64,000 bases of DNA from Meghimatium bilineatum (GCA_034231615.1 CM067318.1:35435382-35499381); one strand, 5' to 3'; counted from the stretch's first letter, positions 1-10,906 are shown. Numbers and translations: made by a program. The notes: generated from the letters alone by a model not told the origin.

Positions 1-620
1 AAACAATAATGAATCATAAATAAACACAAAACTGTCAAATACAATGAGATAGTCTTACAACTGCATCTCATAAAGTGTGATCTTTGGATAATTGGCATCT
101 GTTTTATGGGTTGATAAAACCTTCTGTAAATATTACAATACAGATATACTTTGACTTGGAAGGATTTCTGTACATCACCAATGTTTTGGATACATTTCAT
201 TAATTTGGAAAGTAAAAATATTTTTTTCTAATCTTTATTTTGTTTTTATTATTTTGTTGCAATTACTTACTATTTTTGCTATAAGATATATATATTCGAA
301 ATTCCCGACTTCCTCCAGTATATATACATATTATGTGTATACGATGGAGGAAGTGGTAAATTTTGAATTTTGACCATTTAGAAGACGATGGCAACCAACC
401 AAACATAATTATGCCCTAATGTCTAGAAAATAACTAGTCAAATAAATGATGGGTTCATCATTATATCCTGAATAAGATATGCAACCAATTTTAAAGGATA
501 GATGAAGAGCAAAGTTATTTACATTCATCTCTCTTTTACTTAATCTTGTCCAGGATGACAAAAAAAGTACAACTATAAATGTAAAGTTACTGGTATCATT
601 TTTAATGCCACGAATATTAC
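1..620. other. Intronic stretch, no exon seen
   Basis: AT-rich sequence downstream of the MAM-E start exon. It should be the intron leading to the next MAM-E exon, which lies beyond the left edge. The only structure I see is an inverted repeat, ACTTCCTCCA at 308-317 and TGGAGGAAGT at 345-354, around an AT-rich loop. Confidence 0.5.
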
Positions 621-821
621 CTTGGGCAGTATTATAAGTGTGATCATTTAGTGGTCCTGTCTGATCACTTCCAGTTGTTTGTGAAGTGATATGCCAATCA
701 AAATCATCGTGGTGATCTTGAGTGAAGCCACACATGCTATTGCCATCTTCAAAGTCACATGTTCGTATTGTGGACCCAGCTAATGGCACAGCTGTGGTTC
801 TCCCAGGTGCTGCTGTTATAT
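621..821 (-). CDS. MAM-E, first exon with Ser/Thr-rich linker
   Basis: Acceptor after TGCTTAAAG and donor GTAATA give a 201-nt exon, phase 1 to phase 1. It encodes a short linker (DITAAPGRTTAVPLAGSTIR) followed by a MAM start: TCDFEDGNSMCGF, DDFDWH, then GPLNDHTYNTAQG. The first two MAM cysteines are present. It follows the MAM-D end exon in frame (CS|D). The rest of MAM-E is outside the window. Confidence 0.9.
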
Positions 822-1391
822 CTTTAAGCAAATAAAAACAAATAGATAAATGATTTAAAAAACTCCCTATAATAATTAAATATGAATCATATAAACTGAC
901 AACAACCACAAATTAATTATGAACAAGTAGAAATGTCATTTCATAAAACAAGCTCTGCTAAAATTTAACATTGAGCCAATAAGTTGAGAAAGCAAAGTTG
1001 GAGAAATTGTAACATTTATTAATAAAACTGTTAAAAAAATTGTGCAATAAATATACCTTTCATAGACCAACAAAGGTATGAGCAATATTCTCATTATGCT
1101 GCGTGGTGCTTTGCTGAGAGGAACGGGGTACATATGGGGGTAACCCAAGTACAATTACATTCATCCTCTAAGGCCTTTTCAATTCCCTTTTTACTTCTAT
1201 TTTAACAAACCCTTCTTACTTGTTTTCCAGCATTGCATGTCATTTTCTATTTCCTAAGAGGGGATTTGCCCAAATGTTATGAAATTAGTAACGGTACACC
1301 ACTTTTACAAGATTTATCCATGCAGAGAACACTTTGGTCATGTCTTTTCAAACATATTATGTACTAAATTAGTTATCCTTTACTGCTTTAC

Positions 1392-1476
1392 CTGAACAAG
1401 ATCCATCACTAAGTAAGATATCATCTACAGCTATGTCTCCTGTGATCCAAGAACCATGAACTGCTTCCAGCACAAT
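1392..1476 (-). CDS. MAM-D, last exon
   Basis: An 85-nt exon, phase 0 to phase 1, with acceptor ATATAG and donor GTAAAG. It encodes IVLEAVHGSW, GDIAVDDILL and DGSCS, the typical MAM ending with the fourth cysteine. It joins the preceding 3407-3574 exon in frame (PYA|IVLEA). Confidence 0.92.
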
Positions 1477-1799
1477 CTATATAATGTTGATAACAAAATA
1501 GCTGAAATATATTTTGTGTAGGACATTGCTTTTCAACTATTGATAAATATTTAGGCACTACTTATATATTCAATAGCATTGTCATTGCAATGTGATAGTA
1601 CCTCAACCACTAGAACTTGAACCTCAAGCTCGTTTACATAACTTGGGATTGTGGCACTTTTTCAATAACCCATCAACTGATATGTCAACTATCTCACTTT
1701 TTGAACTGTGCTTGGCATGCTAGTGTATGCATGCAGAGGAAAGTATGAAAGAGTTAAAATGTGAGGGGGAAGACAAATAACTTTGGATTAGATTGAATG

Positions 1800-1954
1800 T
1801 TTCCACAAAGGTGGATGTGATGAGCCATTGGCGTGAATAAAATGGTGACATAACGCACTTCCATTCTCTGGACTACATTCTGCTGGAAATCTAGAATATC
1901 CATTCTCCTACTACATGATTCAGTGGGAGTTGGAGAATGAACAATGAAAAAGAA
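1800..1954 (+). mobile_element. SINE-1 copy, with target duplication
   Basis: A degenerate 155-bp SINE-1: a core-like start (AAGGTGGATGTGATGAGCC), the CCATTCTCTGGACTACAT segment and an A/G-rich tail. It is flanked by 9-bp repeats gattgaatg at 1791-1799 and 1955-1963. It lies in the intron between MAM-D and MAM-E. Confidence 0.75.
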
Positions 1955-2659
1955 GATTGAATGCTTACAACTGTCTAAGTGCAACACTATCACATACATG
2001 TCAACTTAGTTTTTCATAAATCTGTATATTTAACAATTTATTTCCATATTTCAATAAAAACATCTGTATTTTCCACCCCCAAAAAAAACCCTACTAAATT
2101 TTTTTAAAAGACCTCAATACATAACATGAATTACTTGGAAGATTTCTGTTTTGGATATAGATACAAATTTCTTCTAAAATAGTAGAAATGACTGTACATC
2201 TTGCATATTATCTGTATCATGAAACTTGTTTATCAAATTTCAAACTGCATTACAGTGATGATCTTGTACATCAGGAACTGCAAGAATGTTCTAATAATGT
2301 TTTCCTGTATATTAACCTCAGTTATTCAACATTTGTTCCACCACAAATTCTCGTCACTGTTCAGTGGTTGAAACCAATCACAAAAGTGAATAAAAATTAA
2401 CTCTACAGCTAACAGCAGTGTCATGCTGTACAGTAGACAATGGAAATACGCAACTTTCAATGATATATTGAGCACATGCATTTTATTTCAATTTCAGTTC
2501 ACATCGAGTTTATGGATACCCTATAAAAGATGATTAATTATGAGTGAATAATATTATCAGTGCACATCAGACAAGTCCATAGTTCATCATAGATTTAAAA
2601 TATAACATTATTTATTTTTGTAACTACATAATCAATCAATCAGTCTCATGCTGGATGGT

Positions 2660-3065
2660 GTATGTGATATTTTTCTCTACAACTTTCTTGTGTTGTTAAT
2701 AATTTCAGTTGGTCATTGACAGCCTCCCCAAAATGACAACCTATCCTCTCTTTGTCTACCTCAGCCTCTTCTCCCCTTGATTTTTCCAGTTGTTACTAAA
2801 TATTTCAAGCTTTGTTCTCTTCATCATCATCACACGTCGTATAAATCTTGACTGCTTGCCTCTAATTTTTTCTATAATTTGTATCTTTACTCCAGAATGT
2901 CTGAGGACCTCCACATTAGTTGTCTTAGCCTGTCCATGATAATTTCATCATTCTTCTTAAAACCCACATCTCAATAGCCTCTAGCTCAGATTATTTTTTG
3001 TTTACACTCCATGATCCACATCCATAGAAAAGAATTGCTTTGAAATAACACCAAAGAACTTGAAT
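2660..3065 (-). mobile_element. L3 LINE fragment, decayed RT C-terminus
   Basis: The minus strand reads a broken version of the C-terminal RT region, including YGCGSWSVNKK and AIEMW, with in-frame stops. It aligns by eye with the L3 pieces at 25085-25280 and 26672-26760 (shared cttctaattttttctataattt-like run). It is non-functional. Confidence 0.7.
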
Positions 3066-3144
3066 TTTCATATACATTCATAGTGCTCTATTGTACAGGA
3101 TTTAAGCATAAACATTCCTGAAAGGATGAGTGAAAACAAAATGT

Positions 3145-3400
3145 AATTATGTAAACATATCTACTATTTATGTTTAGATTGTACCACAATTTACAACATA
3201 TCTATTATTTATGTTCAGATTGTACCACAATTTGTATACTATTTACAACATATCTATTATTTATGTTTAGATTGTACCACAATTTGTATACTATTTACAA
3301 CATATCTATTATTTATGTTTAGATTGTACCACAATTTGTACACTATTTACAACATATCTATTATTTATGTTTAGATTGTACTACAATTTGTATACTATTT
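3145..3400. repeat. 52-bp minisatellite abutting a splice donor
   Basis: Units of 52 bp start at 3193, 3245, 3297 and 3349, with a partial earlier copy. The last unit ends at 3400, directly before the minus-strand donor hexamer at 3401-3406. Units differ by only a few bases. Each unit carries GTAAATAG on the minus strand at the position corresponding to the real GTAAGTAAATAG donor. Confidence 0.9.
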
Positions 3401-3406
3401 ACTTAC

Positions 3407-3574
3407 AGCATATGGAACATTATCAGTGATGGAAACAGATGCTTTTTGCCACTGGTTTCCCTGATCACCAACTCTAGTCCAACGAGGATTCCCTAGAGCC
3501 CGGGTGCCAATCTTCAAATAAACATTCAGAGTACCTATGCTGTCACCTATCATACTGTACCAGAAGGTCAAGCA
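3407..3574 (-). CDS. MAM-D, third exon
   Basis: A 168-nt exon, phase 0 to phase 0, with acceptor TTTCAG and donor GTAAGT. It encodes CLTFWYSMIG, GTLNVYLKIG, RWTRVGDQGNQWQKA and ITDNVPYA. This is the central MAM strand region with the third cysteine. Nothing is broken. Confidence 0.93.
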
Positions 3575-3901
3575 CTGAAACAATAACAGACATTGAGTGA
3601 ATCATTTGAAATATTCAAATCTGTGGATTTCGTGTGATATTTAAAATTATAATACAGCATGTACAATTATTTATCTCTTTTTATTAAACTCATTACAAGT
3701 AAGAAAGAAACAAGTGGAATATAGGAACCAAAAGAAGAGTTAACTAGTACAGAAACAGAACAATGTGCAACCACATGCTGAAGGATATACCAAATTGGAG
3801 ATCAGAACACCCATGGTAATGTGTCATAATACACACACACAATAAAGATTATTTCTTCACAACTTCTACATAAATAATTGTTATTTAAAGACAATATGTA
3901 C

Positions 3902-3996
3902 CTGCTGCTGCTGTTGAGGTGTAATTGTCTTACTCAAAAGTCTGGCTTTGTCACCAGTGTTACCCAGTGAGGTTTCAAGGTACACATAGTAACCAT
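3902..3996 (-). CDS. MAM-D, second exon
   Basis: A 95-nt exon, phase 1 to phase 0, with a TTTAG acceptor and donor GTACAT. It encodes GYYVYLETSLGNTGDKARLL and ends in five glutamines from a CAA/CAG run just before the next exon's CLTFW. The Gln run, which includes four CAG codons, is unusual inside a MAM domain and could be length-polymorphic. Confidence 0.88.
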
Positions 3997-4284
3997 CTAA
4001 AGAAAATATTCAAAATAATTACTCTCATTGCAACACAGAAAAGTGCACTAAATTTATGTGAAAACAAATCATTACTTTATAAACTTGTCTTCTACTCAAC
4101 TATCTTTCATTGTCAAGTGAAAGGTACAAAATAATGTCAATATATTAATTATGAATGTGATATATGTTTGACACTGCTTAAGTAGACTTCAGCATTGAGA
4201 AGGTTCAGTTCCCTTTTTCATATCTTCTCTTCTGTAACTCTGTGACCCAATTATAGCTGGATTAACAAACAGATATCTAGATAT

Positions 4285-5195
4285 ATGTACACAAGAACAA
4301 GGATGTGTACTTTCACCAGACCTGTTTTCTTTATACAGTGAAAACATTACGTTATGCAATAGGTGATATCCCAGGAATATTAGTGGGAGGACATAACATA
4401 AATAATTTGAGATATGCGGATAATACTGTTCTGATTGCAAAAAGTGAGGAAGACCTTCAAGATTTAATTAATGCAGCAGTCACAGAAAGTAATGAGAAAG
4501 CCTCTTCCTAAATATCAAGAAAACAGAAGTAATGGTTATTTCAAAGAAACAAAATAACACACCTTGCAAGATCAAAGTGACTGATATAGTGTTAAAACAG
4601 GTCCAATAATTCAAATATTTAGGTACAACGATTACAGCAGATGGAAGAAGTTCAACAGAAATAAGAAGCAGAATAGGGCAGGCAAAAACAACATTCAGAA
4701 AAAGGAAAAATACATTGTGTAATATGACCTTGTCATTAGAGGTGAGAAAGAGAGTTCTGCAGTGTTATATAACTCCTATACTAGCATACGGATGCAAGTC
4801 TTGAACAATAAATAAACTGGAAAGTGGAAAATTAGAAGCAATATAGATGTGGTTCTATAGAAGAATGCTGAGAATACCATGGACTGCCAGAAAAACTAAT
4901 GTGGAGGTGTTAAAAGAGTCAACAGAATAATATAAGAAATATAATCAATAATATAAGAAAAATACAATCTTCATTTTTTGGCCACTTAATGAGACAGTCT
5001 GGTTTGGAGAACATAGTCACAACAGGCAGGGTTGAAAGCAAGAGACAAAGGGTGACAGCATGAGAAAATATTAGACATTTTGACAACCTGCGGATGAGAA
5101 ACAACAACGATCTTGATACATAATACTGTAGACAGAGAGCTGTGGAGAGCCATGATTGCCTACGTCAGCTGGCATGGCATCTGATGATGATACAA
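4285..5195 (+). mobile_element. L3 LINE fragment, RT palm to C-terminus
   Basis: Reads QGCVLSPDLFSLYSEN, then LRYADNTVLIAKSEEDLQ (YADN replaces the catalytic YADD), FKYLGTTITADGRS, IRSRIGQAKTTF, CYITPILAYGCKS and MWFYRRMLRIPWTARKTN, broken by several stops. It ends with a GATGATGAT tail near 5190. It is 5'-truncated and non-functional, inside the MAM-D intron, opposite in strand to the gene. Confidence 0.88.
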
Positions 5196-5819
5196 GATGG
5201 GGCCTAGTCCAGCCAACAGAGGCTGGAAACTAAGATTAGCTGGCTCTCCCCAAAAATTACAAACAAAACATCATGATTAGAGATCGAGCTTTTGACCTCT
5301 TGAACACAAGATAAATAGCTTAACCAACATGCCAATATGCAGAGAGATCCCCTGAACAATAATTAGATCTGCAATAAATGTTCAGCCATCATGGTCCCAG
5401 TGCCACACTTGCAAATATCTAATCTTCTATATTGTAATTGTGGTGAAGATGATATTTTCATCTGATGCTGTGGCTGGTAAGTAACAGATTAAAATAGCAT
5501 CTTTACCATAAATACAATGAACGAGTAAAAAATATTAGGCTTACTTGATCCATGATGAAGAATTTTTGAGCAAAAATGTTAGATAATATGTACATTGATG
5601 TTACTATTAAAATGTCACACTGTGTGGTCTCTACTGAGGGTGAAATACAGGGCAATTCATGTATAACCAACCCAGGCAATGATGAAAACAGCTTCAGACT
5701 TGTATTGTTGCATTTCTCTGGTTTGTGCAAAGATGACTGAAAAGTTCAATCCTGACTTCGAATCTAATGCCAAATTTGGGATATGAATAATCAGAATTTT
5801 GTATCTGTGTGTTTGTTGT

Positions 5820-6115
5820 TCTGTCTTTTCAGGCAGAATGTTTTGCCTGTGCCTTCAAGATTCTATGCAGCTCAGCGATACAAGCAACTTTGCTGGTGAT
5901 GCTGCAACCCACTGGGTTATTCTGAGTGACTGCCTCCCAGGATGTGGTGTTGATATTGAAGCTCTTTGGGGACATTTTGAAGAAGTCTCTGAAGCATTTC
6001 TTCTGTCCACTGGCCAGCCATTTTTCCTTAAGGAGTTCACCACACATCAGCTGTTTTACGATGCATTTGTCAGGCATGCACACCAAATATCCAGCCATTT
6101 CAGTTGAGACTTCTC
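5820..6115 (-). mobile_element. LINE C-terminal fragment (same type as 53830-54460)
   Basis: Minus-strand translation contains VCMPDKCIVKQLMCGELLKE, SGQKKCFRDFFKMSPKSF and NTTSWEAVTQN. These match the GHLVR..PK.L..EL...GGQKKR..DSLK...WE.LAQNR region of the LINE at 53830-54460. It is therefore a retroelement remnant, not a host gene. Confidence 0.72.
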
Positions 6116-6208
6116 AAGCATTACTGAACACTTGAAATACATCATACAGCAAATAGTTACAGGTAAATATAAAATTTAATAAACTGAGTGTTGTAAATTA
6201 GTCAAATG

Positions 6209-6433
6209 CCATGATCGATTGATGAACTAAGAAAAAACATCAAATATGAAATTGATGTCTTTGACATCACAGAACTACTTCCACCATGATCGATTGATGA
6301 ACTAAGAAACAACATCAAATATTTAATTGATGTTATTGACATCACAGAACTACTTCCACCATGATCGATTGATGAACTAAGAAACATCATCAAATATTTA
6401 ATTGATGTTATTGACATCACTGAACTACAATAC
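6209..6433. repeat. 75-bp tandem repeat, 3 copies
   Basis: Units begin ccatgatcgattgatgaact at 6209, 6284 and 6359. Because 75 is divisible by three, an ORF runs through it with a 25-residue period. I treat that ORF as a by-product of the repeat. Confidence 0.9.
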
Positions 6434-6805
6434 ACAGTTGCCAATGGGAAGCACTGTATGAAGATGTGCCTGTATGTTTGTGGTTTGAATTTCCAGCATA
6501 TTTATTCAAACATTCATCATGGATCAAATACGTTTTACATAATTTACTCTAATCTTATCAAAATTTTAGTGTCCTTAACCCTAGTTGCCATCATGTGTTC
6601 AGTGTTCCATGAATTACCCTGTATTAACCAACATCTAAACAACTCTTCCAATCAACAATGTGTTAAAAGTTTTACAGTTAACACTTACAATGTCAAGGAG
6701 ATCTGCATAATTAAAACCTGATGCAATAACTTATACTCTGTATTGCATACAATAACATAATGTGATAAATGTTGACATTATTCTACACAAGGGTTTGGTA
6801 CTCAC

Positions 6806-6940
6806 TCCCTGTAGTGTGATCTCCTGTAGGACCTGTATTAGTTGTAGAAGTACTGCCATGAAATCTAGTCCAATCCAACTGGTCATCGGTTTGCTGAGTC
6901 CAGGAACACAACCCACCTTCAAAGTCACAACTGACAGTGT
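6806..6940 (-). CDS. MAM-D, first exon
   Basis: A 135-nt exon, phase 1 to phase 1, with acceptor CTCCAAAG and donor GTGAGT. It encodes DTVSCDFEGGLCSW, DDQLDWTR and NTGPTGDHTTG. It splices in frame to 3902-3996, giving DHTTGNGYYVYLE. Cysteines 1 and 2 are present. Confidence 0.93.
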
Positions 6941-6981
6941 CTTTGGAGAGAAATAAAACAATCTGAATTAATAACATTTCT

Positions 6982-7247
6982 AATAAACCATGTACCCATT
7001 ACACGAACCAAATTGCAGACACTGCAACGCACAAGAAGAGACTGTTGAACACCTACTACTGCAGTGCCCAAAACTAACAGACATCCGACAAGAGCTATTA
7101 CCACCACTTCCAGCTATACACAACAAACTCTATACAACTGTACCACAACTGAGGAAAACCTATGCACTCGCCAGAAGGGCTATGGGCTGTCAAGAGCTTC
7201 CTGCTCACAGCGAAAGGGATTGAATCATCATCATCAATAAACCATGT
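6982..7247 (+). mobile_element. 5'-truncated LINE tail with 12-bp target duplication
   Basis: The inserted part is 6994-7235, flanked by perfect repeats aataaaccatgt at 6982-6993 and 7236-7247. It encodes the end of a LINE ORF2: CRHCNAQEETVEHLLLQCP, a CCHC-like zinc motif typical of the region after RT/RNase H, ending in a stop. The 3' end is an ATC-repeat tail. The insertion is only 242 bp and sits 41 bp from a MAM exon. Confidence 0.9.
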
Positions 7248-7916
7248 TCTTTTCTTTTCTTTGGTAAAATTGGACTGAAATGTAGTTCTTTTATTTAGTT
7301 TTATCAACGCAGTGATATCTATGATGATTACTTGACTTGGACAGCTACCACTTTTCATCTCTTTCTTCAGTTTGTTCTGTCTGTTATTGACTATTCTAAT
7401 GACATTCTCATACTTTTGTATTCTCTGTATGCTAGTCTGGAACATATACAGAATTAAAGAATGTACATAGTTTTCAGATGCACTAGGCATACTCTAACTG
7501 TGAAAATGAGATATATGCTTGGACTTCTTATCAATAAGCTCCAATTATGATCTCGCCCACATCATAACATACATGTATGCTACTATACAAAAGAAACACT
7601 CACTAAATAAGATGATTCAATTAATGATTAAAGACATGAAAATCAAAAGTGGAATATTATGAATGAAACATTAATAAATGAGGTTGTGACAGATCAACTT
7701 TACCTAAAGGAGTAGAATGGCCTCTGATGAAACAGTGACAAATATCCATAATGTCATAATCACTCTTGCCAGAAAACAGAAAGTGGAGCAATGGGATAGC
7801 AGATCTTAAAATGAATCTACTGATAGAGATGATGTGCTAGTGTTCACAGACGGATCTATTCTTCATGGTCAAGAAATCTGCCCCTGGAGTTTTAACATAA
7901 GTGGCAGAGTCATTGA
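7248..7916. other. Intronic stretch, nothing recognised
   Basis: No conserved protein or repeat found on either strand, apart from a weak possible LINE-like segment near 7740-7900 (tgttcacagacggatct resembles an RNase H start, VFTDGS). I do not call it. Confidence 0.4.
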
Positions 7917-8233
7917 TATCATGTGACATATTCTCTCCAGAACGTTGTCTTCCCAATGAACTCCTTGAACCCCTCTCTGTCTTGGGCCATGCGGCTTGCA
8001 TTTTCCAACGACATATTCATGTTAACTTTAATGTCATCAGTCCATTGTCTTCTTGGTCTGCCCTTTCTCTTCTTCCCAGGCGCTCTGCCCTCCATTATTT
8101 GTCTTTCTAAACAGTTGTCTATATGACCAAACAGGTGTAGTTTCCTTTTTGCTATTGTGTTTAGTAACCAACACTCTGGAATCTTCAATGTATTTATAAT
8201 ATCTGAGTTTCTATTTTTTTTTCCATCCATGAT
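7917..8233 (-). mobile_element. L2 LINE, 3' part (split by an insertion)
   Basis: The minus strand reads RNSDIINTLKIPECWLLNTI, RQIMEGRAPGKKRKGRPRRQ, WTDDIKVNMNMSLENAS and FIGKTTFWREYVT then stop. This closely parallels 17610-18503. The copy continues at 9571-9643 after a 1.34-kb insertion. The right-hand 13 bases (8221-8233) are the target duplication of that insertion. Confidence 0.9.
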
Positions 8234-9570
8234 GTTTGTTTGTTTGTTTTTCGTTCGCTCCATTGTAACCATCACGGATATCCGTGCGATTTCCGCCGGG
8301 AGCGTGATTACGTTGTGCCACCGTTATGCGCCTTGTGGGCCTAGCACATCCGATTTCGGCATGCCTTGACAATTCGGGTGGGCTACCCTTAGCCTGTGAC
8401 AGCCTCTATATCTGTCTCCAGGCACGCGTAGTGGAGACTCTTCGCCCAGACGATTTTTTGCTCTCGTCTGACTCGAACGAGGTGTTCCACTGTCTATGAA
8501 CTTGCCTCGTGTAATTGGACGTGCTGTGCCTGTGCCCATTGGGTACTGAACCGTTTCTCATCCGTGAGCCTGGTTCCTTAAGGGGAAGAACTCAGCAGAG
8601 GAGTTGGACCCTGGCTCTTTCGCCCTCTTAGCCGAGGAGTCATTCACCGACATCGTGTACCCCTTGTCCAAGTTCGAGTCTCACACCACGCGTTTGAGAG
8701 CAAGGCGTTCTCGAGCTGAGCGTCCTTGTCCCAATAGCGCCTGAGCCCATCAGGTACTGAACCCTTTCTCTCTTCAAGTGTATTTCCTGTGTAGGAAAAC
8801 CTGACAGTAGAGTTGGGCCAGGGCTAAATCGTTGTCCCTTTTGTGCCTGATCGAATCGAGTACGGAACCCTTTCTCTATGCAAGTGTACTTCCGGTATAG
8901 GAAACCTTGACAGTAGAGTTGGGCCAGGACTACCATCGTTGTCCCTTTCTTGCCTAAGCCCATCGGGTACAGAACCCTTTCTCTTTGCAAGCAAATTTCC
9001 GGTTTAGGAAGGCTCGACATTAGAGTTGGGTTAGGTCTTCTTGGTTTACCAAACGCCAATGGATGGGTCTGGGTCTTTGCCTGAAAGGAACTCTGGTAAC
9101 TAGAAGGCCGTCTCGAGCTGACGGAGCTTGTAGTTCCCCTTTCCTAGGGACTTTTCACTTTCTATTTGCAGTTCGCGCTGCCCTCTAGCGCTGTTCTGCC
9201 CTTTCATTGTTTCATTGTACTCTGTATGAAAAATATTTGTCTCTCGCCATGCATTTACCTTTACGTGCATTTTACATTGGCCGCCCCTCCAATGTTCGGA
9301 CTGGACTGACTAGCTTCACTGTATGTCGACAGTGTCGCTATATGTGATGCTGCTGGTGGTGTCGGAGATATTGTCTGTCTCTTGTGCAGTCAAATCTCTT
9401 TCCATCTGCTACCTCCACATTCTCGGACACGATCCCCATTAGATTTGGCCAGAATCAGCATGAGCTGCTGTATTTCTGTTTCCAGGGTGCACCGCGTGGA
9501 GGTACATTTGGGATCTTGGTTATCTGCTAACCCTGGGTCCGCCTAGAGCAATGCGTTCCCTTTGCACCCC
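8234..9570 (-). mobile_element. Composite non-autonomous retroelement, copy 1 (1.34 kb)
   Basis: Inserted into an L2 LINE with a perfect 13-bp duplication, ttccatccatgat, at 8221-8233 and 9571-9583. Read on the minus strand it has a unique 5' part (about 9570-9060), four degenerate units of about 106 bp (starts at 8953, 8846, 8740 and, separated, 8529), a 3' module homologous to SINE-3 (about 8367-8253), and an AAAC-repeat tail. The longest ORF across the units shows no known domain. A second copy is at 25281-26660. No transposase or RT is encoded, so it must move in trans. The role of the 5' part is unknown. Confidence 0.85.
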
Positions 9571-9643
9571 TTCCATCCATGATATTCTAAGTATCTTTCT
9601 GTAGCATTTCATCTCTAAGCCATTGATCCTCTTTGTCTAGAAT
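9571..9643 (-). mobile_element. L2 LINE, 5' part of the interrupted copy
   Basis: Continuation of the L2 copy at 7917-8233. The + strand text catgatattctaagtatctt matches 17922-17943 in the long L2 copy. The copy is truncated at about 9643, where an unrelated dispersed repeat begins. Confidence 0.8.
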
Positions 9644-9965
9644 CAATATGTTCTTTTCTACGGTGTCCGATTAGCAACTGTTCCTTCCCGAAAGTGCACA
9701 TATAGTATGTCAATTGAAGATGGATAAGGCAGACACTCTTAAATTGCTTTGTGAATGCCCGCTGAATGTAGACACTGCTATAGATAACAAATCTAGAATA
9801 TGATTGAGAGAATTTGGTATAAAGTATTGCTTGAGTAGGGCTAAGTAACTGTGAGGAAGAATAAGGAATGTGTTTAACCGGTTTCAGCATCTGCTGGGGG
9901 GGACTGAGCACCTATGGATTTGCTTGTAGTGTTATGACAATAACTCAATACCTAACAATCAATAA
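9644..9965 (-). repeat. Dispersed repeat R1, copy 1
   Basis: The reverse complement aligns with 62965-63295 over about 300 bp. Shared landmarks include AGCAAATCCATAG, CACATTCCTTATTCT/CATATTCCTCATTCT, ATTCTCTCAATC, AGTGTC(T/C)ACATTCA and CATCTTCAATT. I do not recognise the family and see no coding capacity. Confidence 0.75.
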
Positions 9966-10118
9966 ATGCAATGAGTTAGAAATGTGGATCATTGGATAGC
10001 TTTTATTTTTCTTCAATGTCAATCTGCATGGATTTTCTATCTGATTTACTATTTAGGCCTATATTTCTATTATTTATTATTTTTTAATGTAAGGATGTAC
10101 TGAAAATGCACAACTTAC

Positions 10119-10205
10119 TTGGATTTAAGGGAGTACCAGTATGCTGTGATGCTGCCGTTGTTCTAGTAGTTGATGCTGATGCTGGTTGAGCATTCGGTGG
10201 ATATA
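10119..10205 (-). CDS. Ser/Thr/Pro-rich linker exon between MAM-C and MAM-D
   Basis: An 87-nt exon, phase 1 to phase 1, with acceptor GTCATAG and donor GTAAGT. It encodes YPPNAQPASASTTRTTAASQ then HTGTPLNP. The composition suggests an O-glycosylated spacer. It joins MAM-C (SYCS|V) and MAM-D (NP|N TVSCDF) in frame. The phase and position support it; there is no domain homology to confirm it. Confidence 0.75.
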
Positions 10206-10369
10206 CTATGACACAAGAAGGTTAACGAATAAGGTTTCACTCATTTTTTATGGCTCTTTTAAAAGGACATTGTTTTCACATGTCATGAAAGTGTGTGTAT
10301 GACAACCATCCATACTATGTGCGATCCTGCATCCCAATATGAACATCTGTAATTCATGGACTATTCAGT

Positions 10370-10650
10370 CTTCTTCTTCTTCTGTGTTCGTTCTCAAACT
10401 CCTGCAGATTAGCAGGATGTAGTCCGGAGGACGAAATGCAATGTATCATGGTTTACAGCACTGCAGCGGTATCTGTGCCTTTCGGCCTGACACATCCGAC
10501 TTCTGCATGGCTTTGGGTCACTAACCCTATATGGGATGGGACAGCCAACTCTATCCCATAACCTCCTTAGTCGCCTTTTACGACATGCGTGGAAGGTAAA
10601 CAGTGTTGCTATTCTTTGCTCCCCTTTCAGGCCCCGACAACACATGGGTG
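10370..10650 (-). mobile_element. SINE-2 copy with perfect 12-bp target duplication
   Basis: Bounded by ggactattcagt at 10358-10369 and 10651-10662, so the 281-bp element is defined to the base. On the minus strand it starts CCCACCCATGTGTTGTCG, continues through GGGGAGCAAAGAATAGCAAC, carries the shared core AGAAGTCGGATGTGTCAGGCC and ends in an AAG-repeat tail. No tRNA-type box pair is obvious. Confidence 0.92.
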
Positions 10651-10906
10651 GGACTATTCAGTTATATTCATAATTTTACACAGATATTCATGCTTTCAGG
10701 TGTTTTCAGTCAAAAGGGATAGATATCACAATCAGGTTGCAAACTATGGTGTAATGTGATAAATACTGAATGGATGTAATAATGCTACTATATAATCATC
10801 TATCTACCAAATAAACAAGAAATAACAATAAACAAAGGAATAAGGACTTTTTCCACATTACTGTCCAACATGTCCCTGTAGCCCTTTCATGTGCTTCAAA
10901 AGGCTA

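Noticed and set aside
5799-6107. 102-codon plus-strand frame
   Set aside because: It is the antisense of a recognisable LINE C-terminus on the minus strand.
8640-9059. 139-codon minus frame in the composite element
   Set aside because: It runs through the 106-bp units; the equivalent frame in copy 2 is broken, so coding is unlikely.
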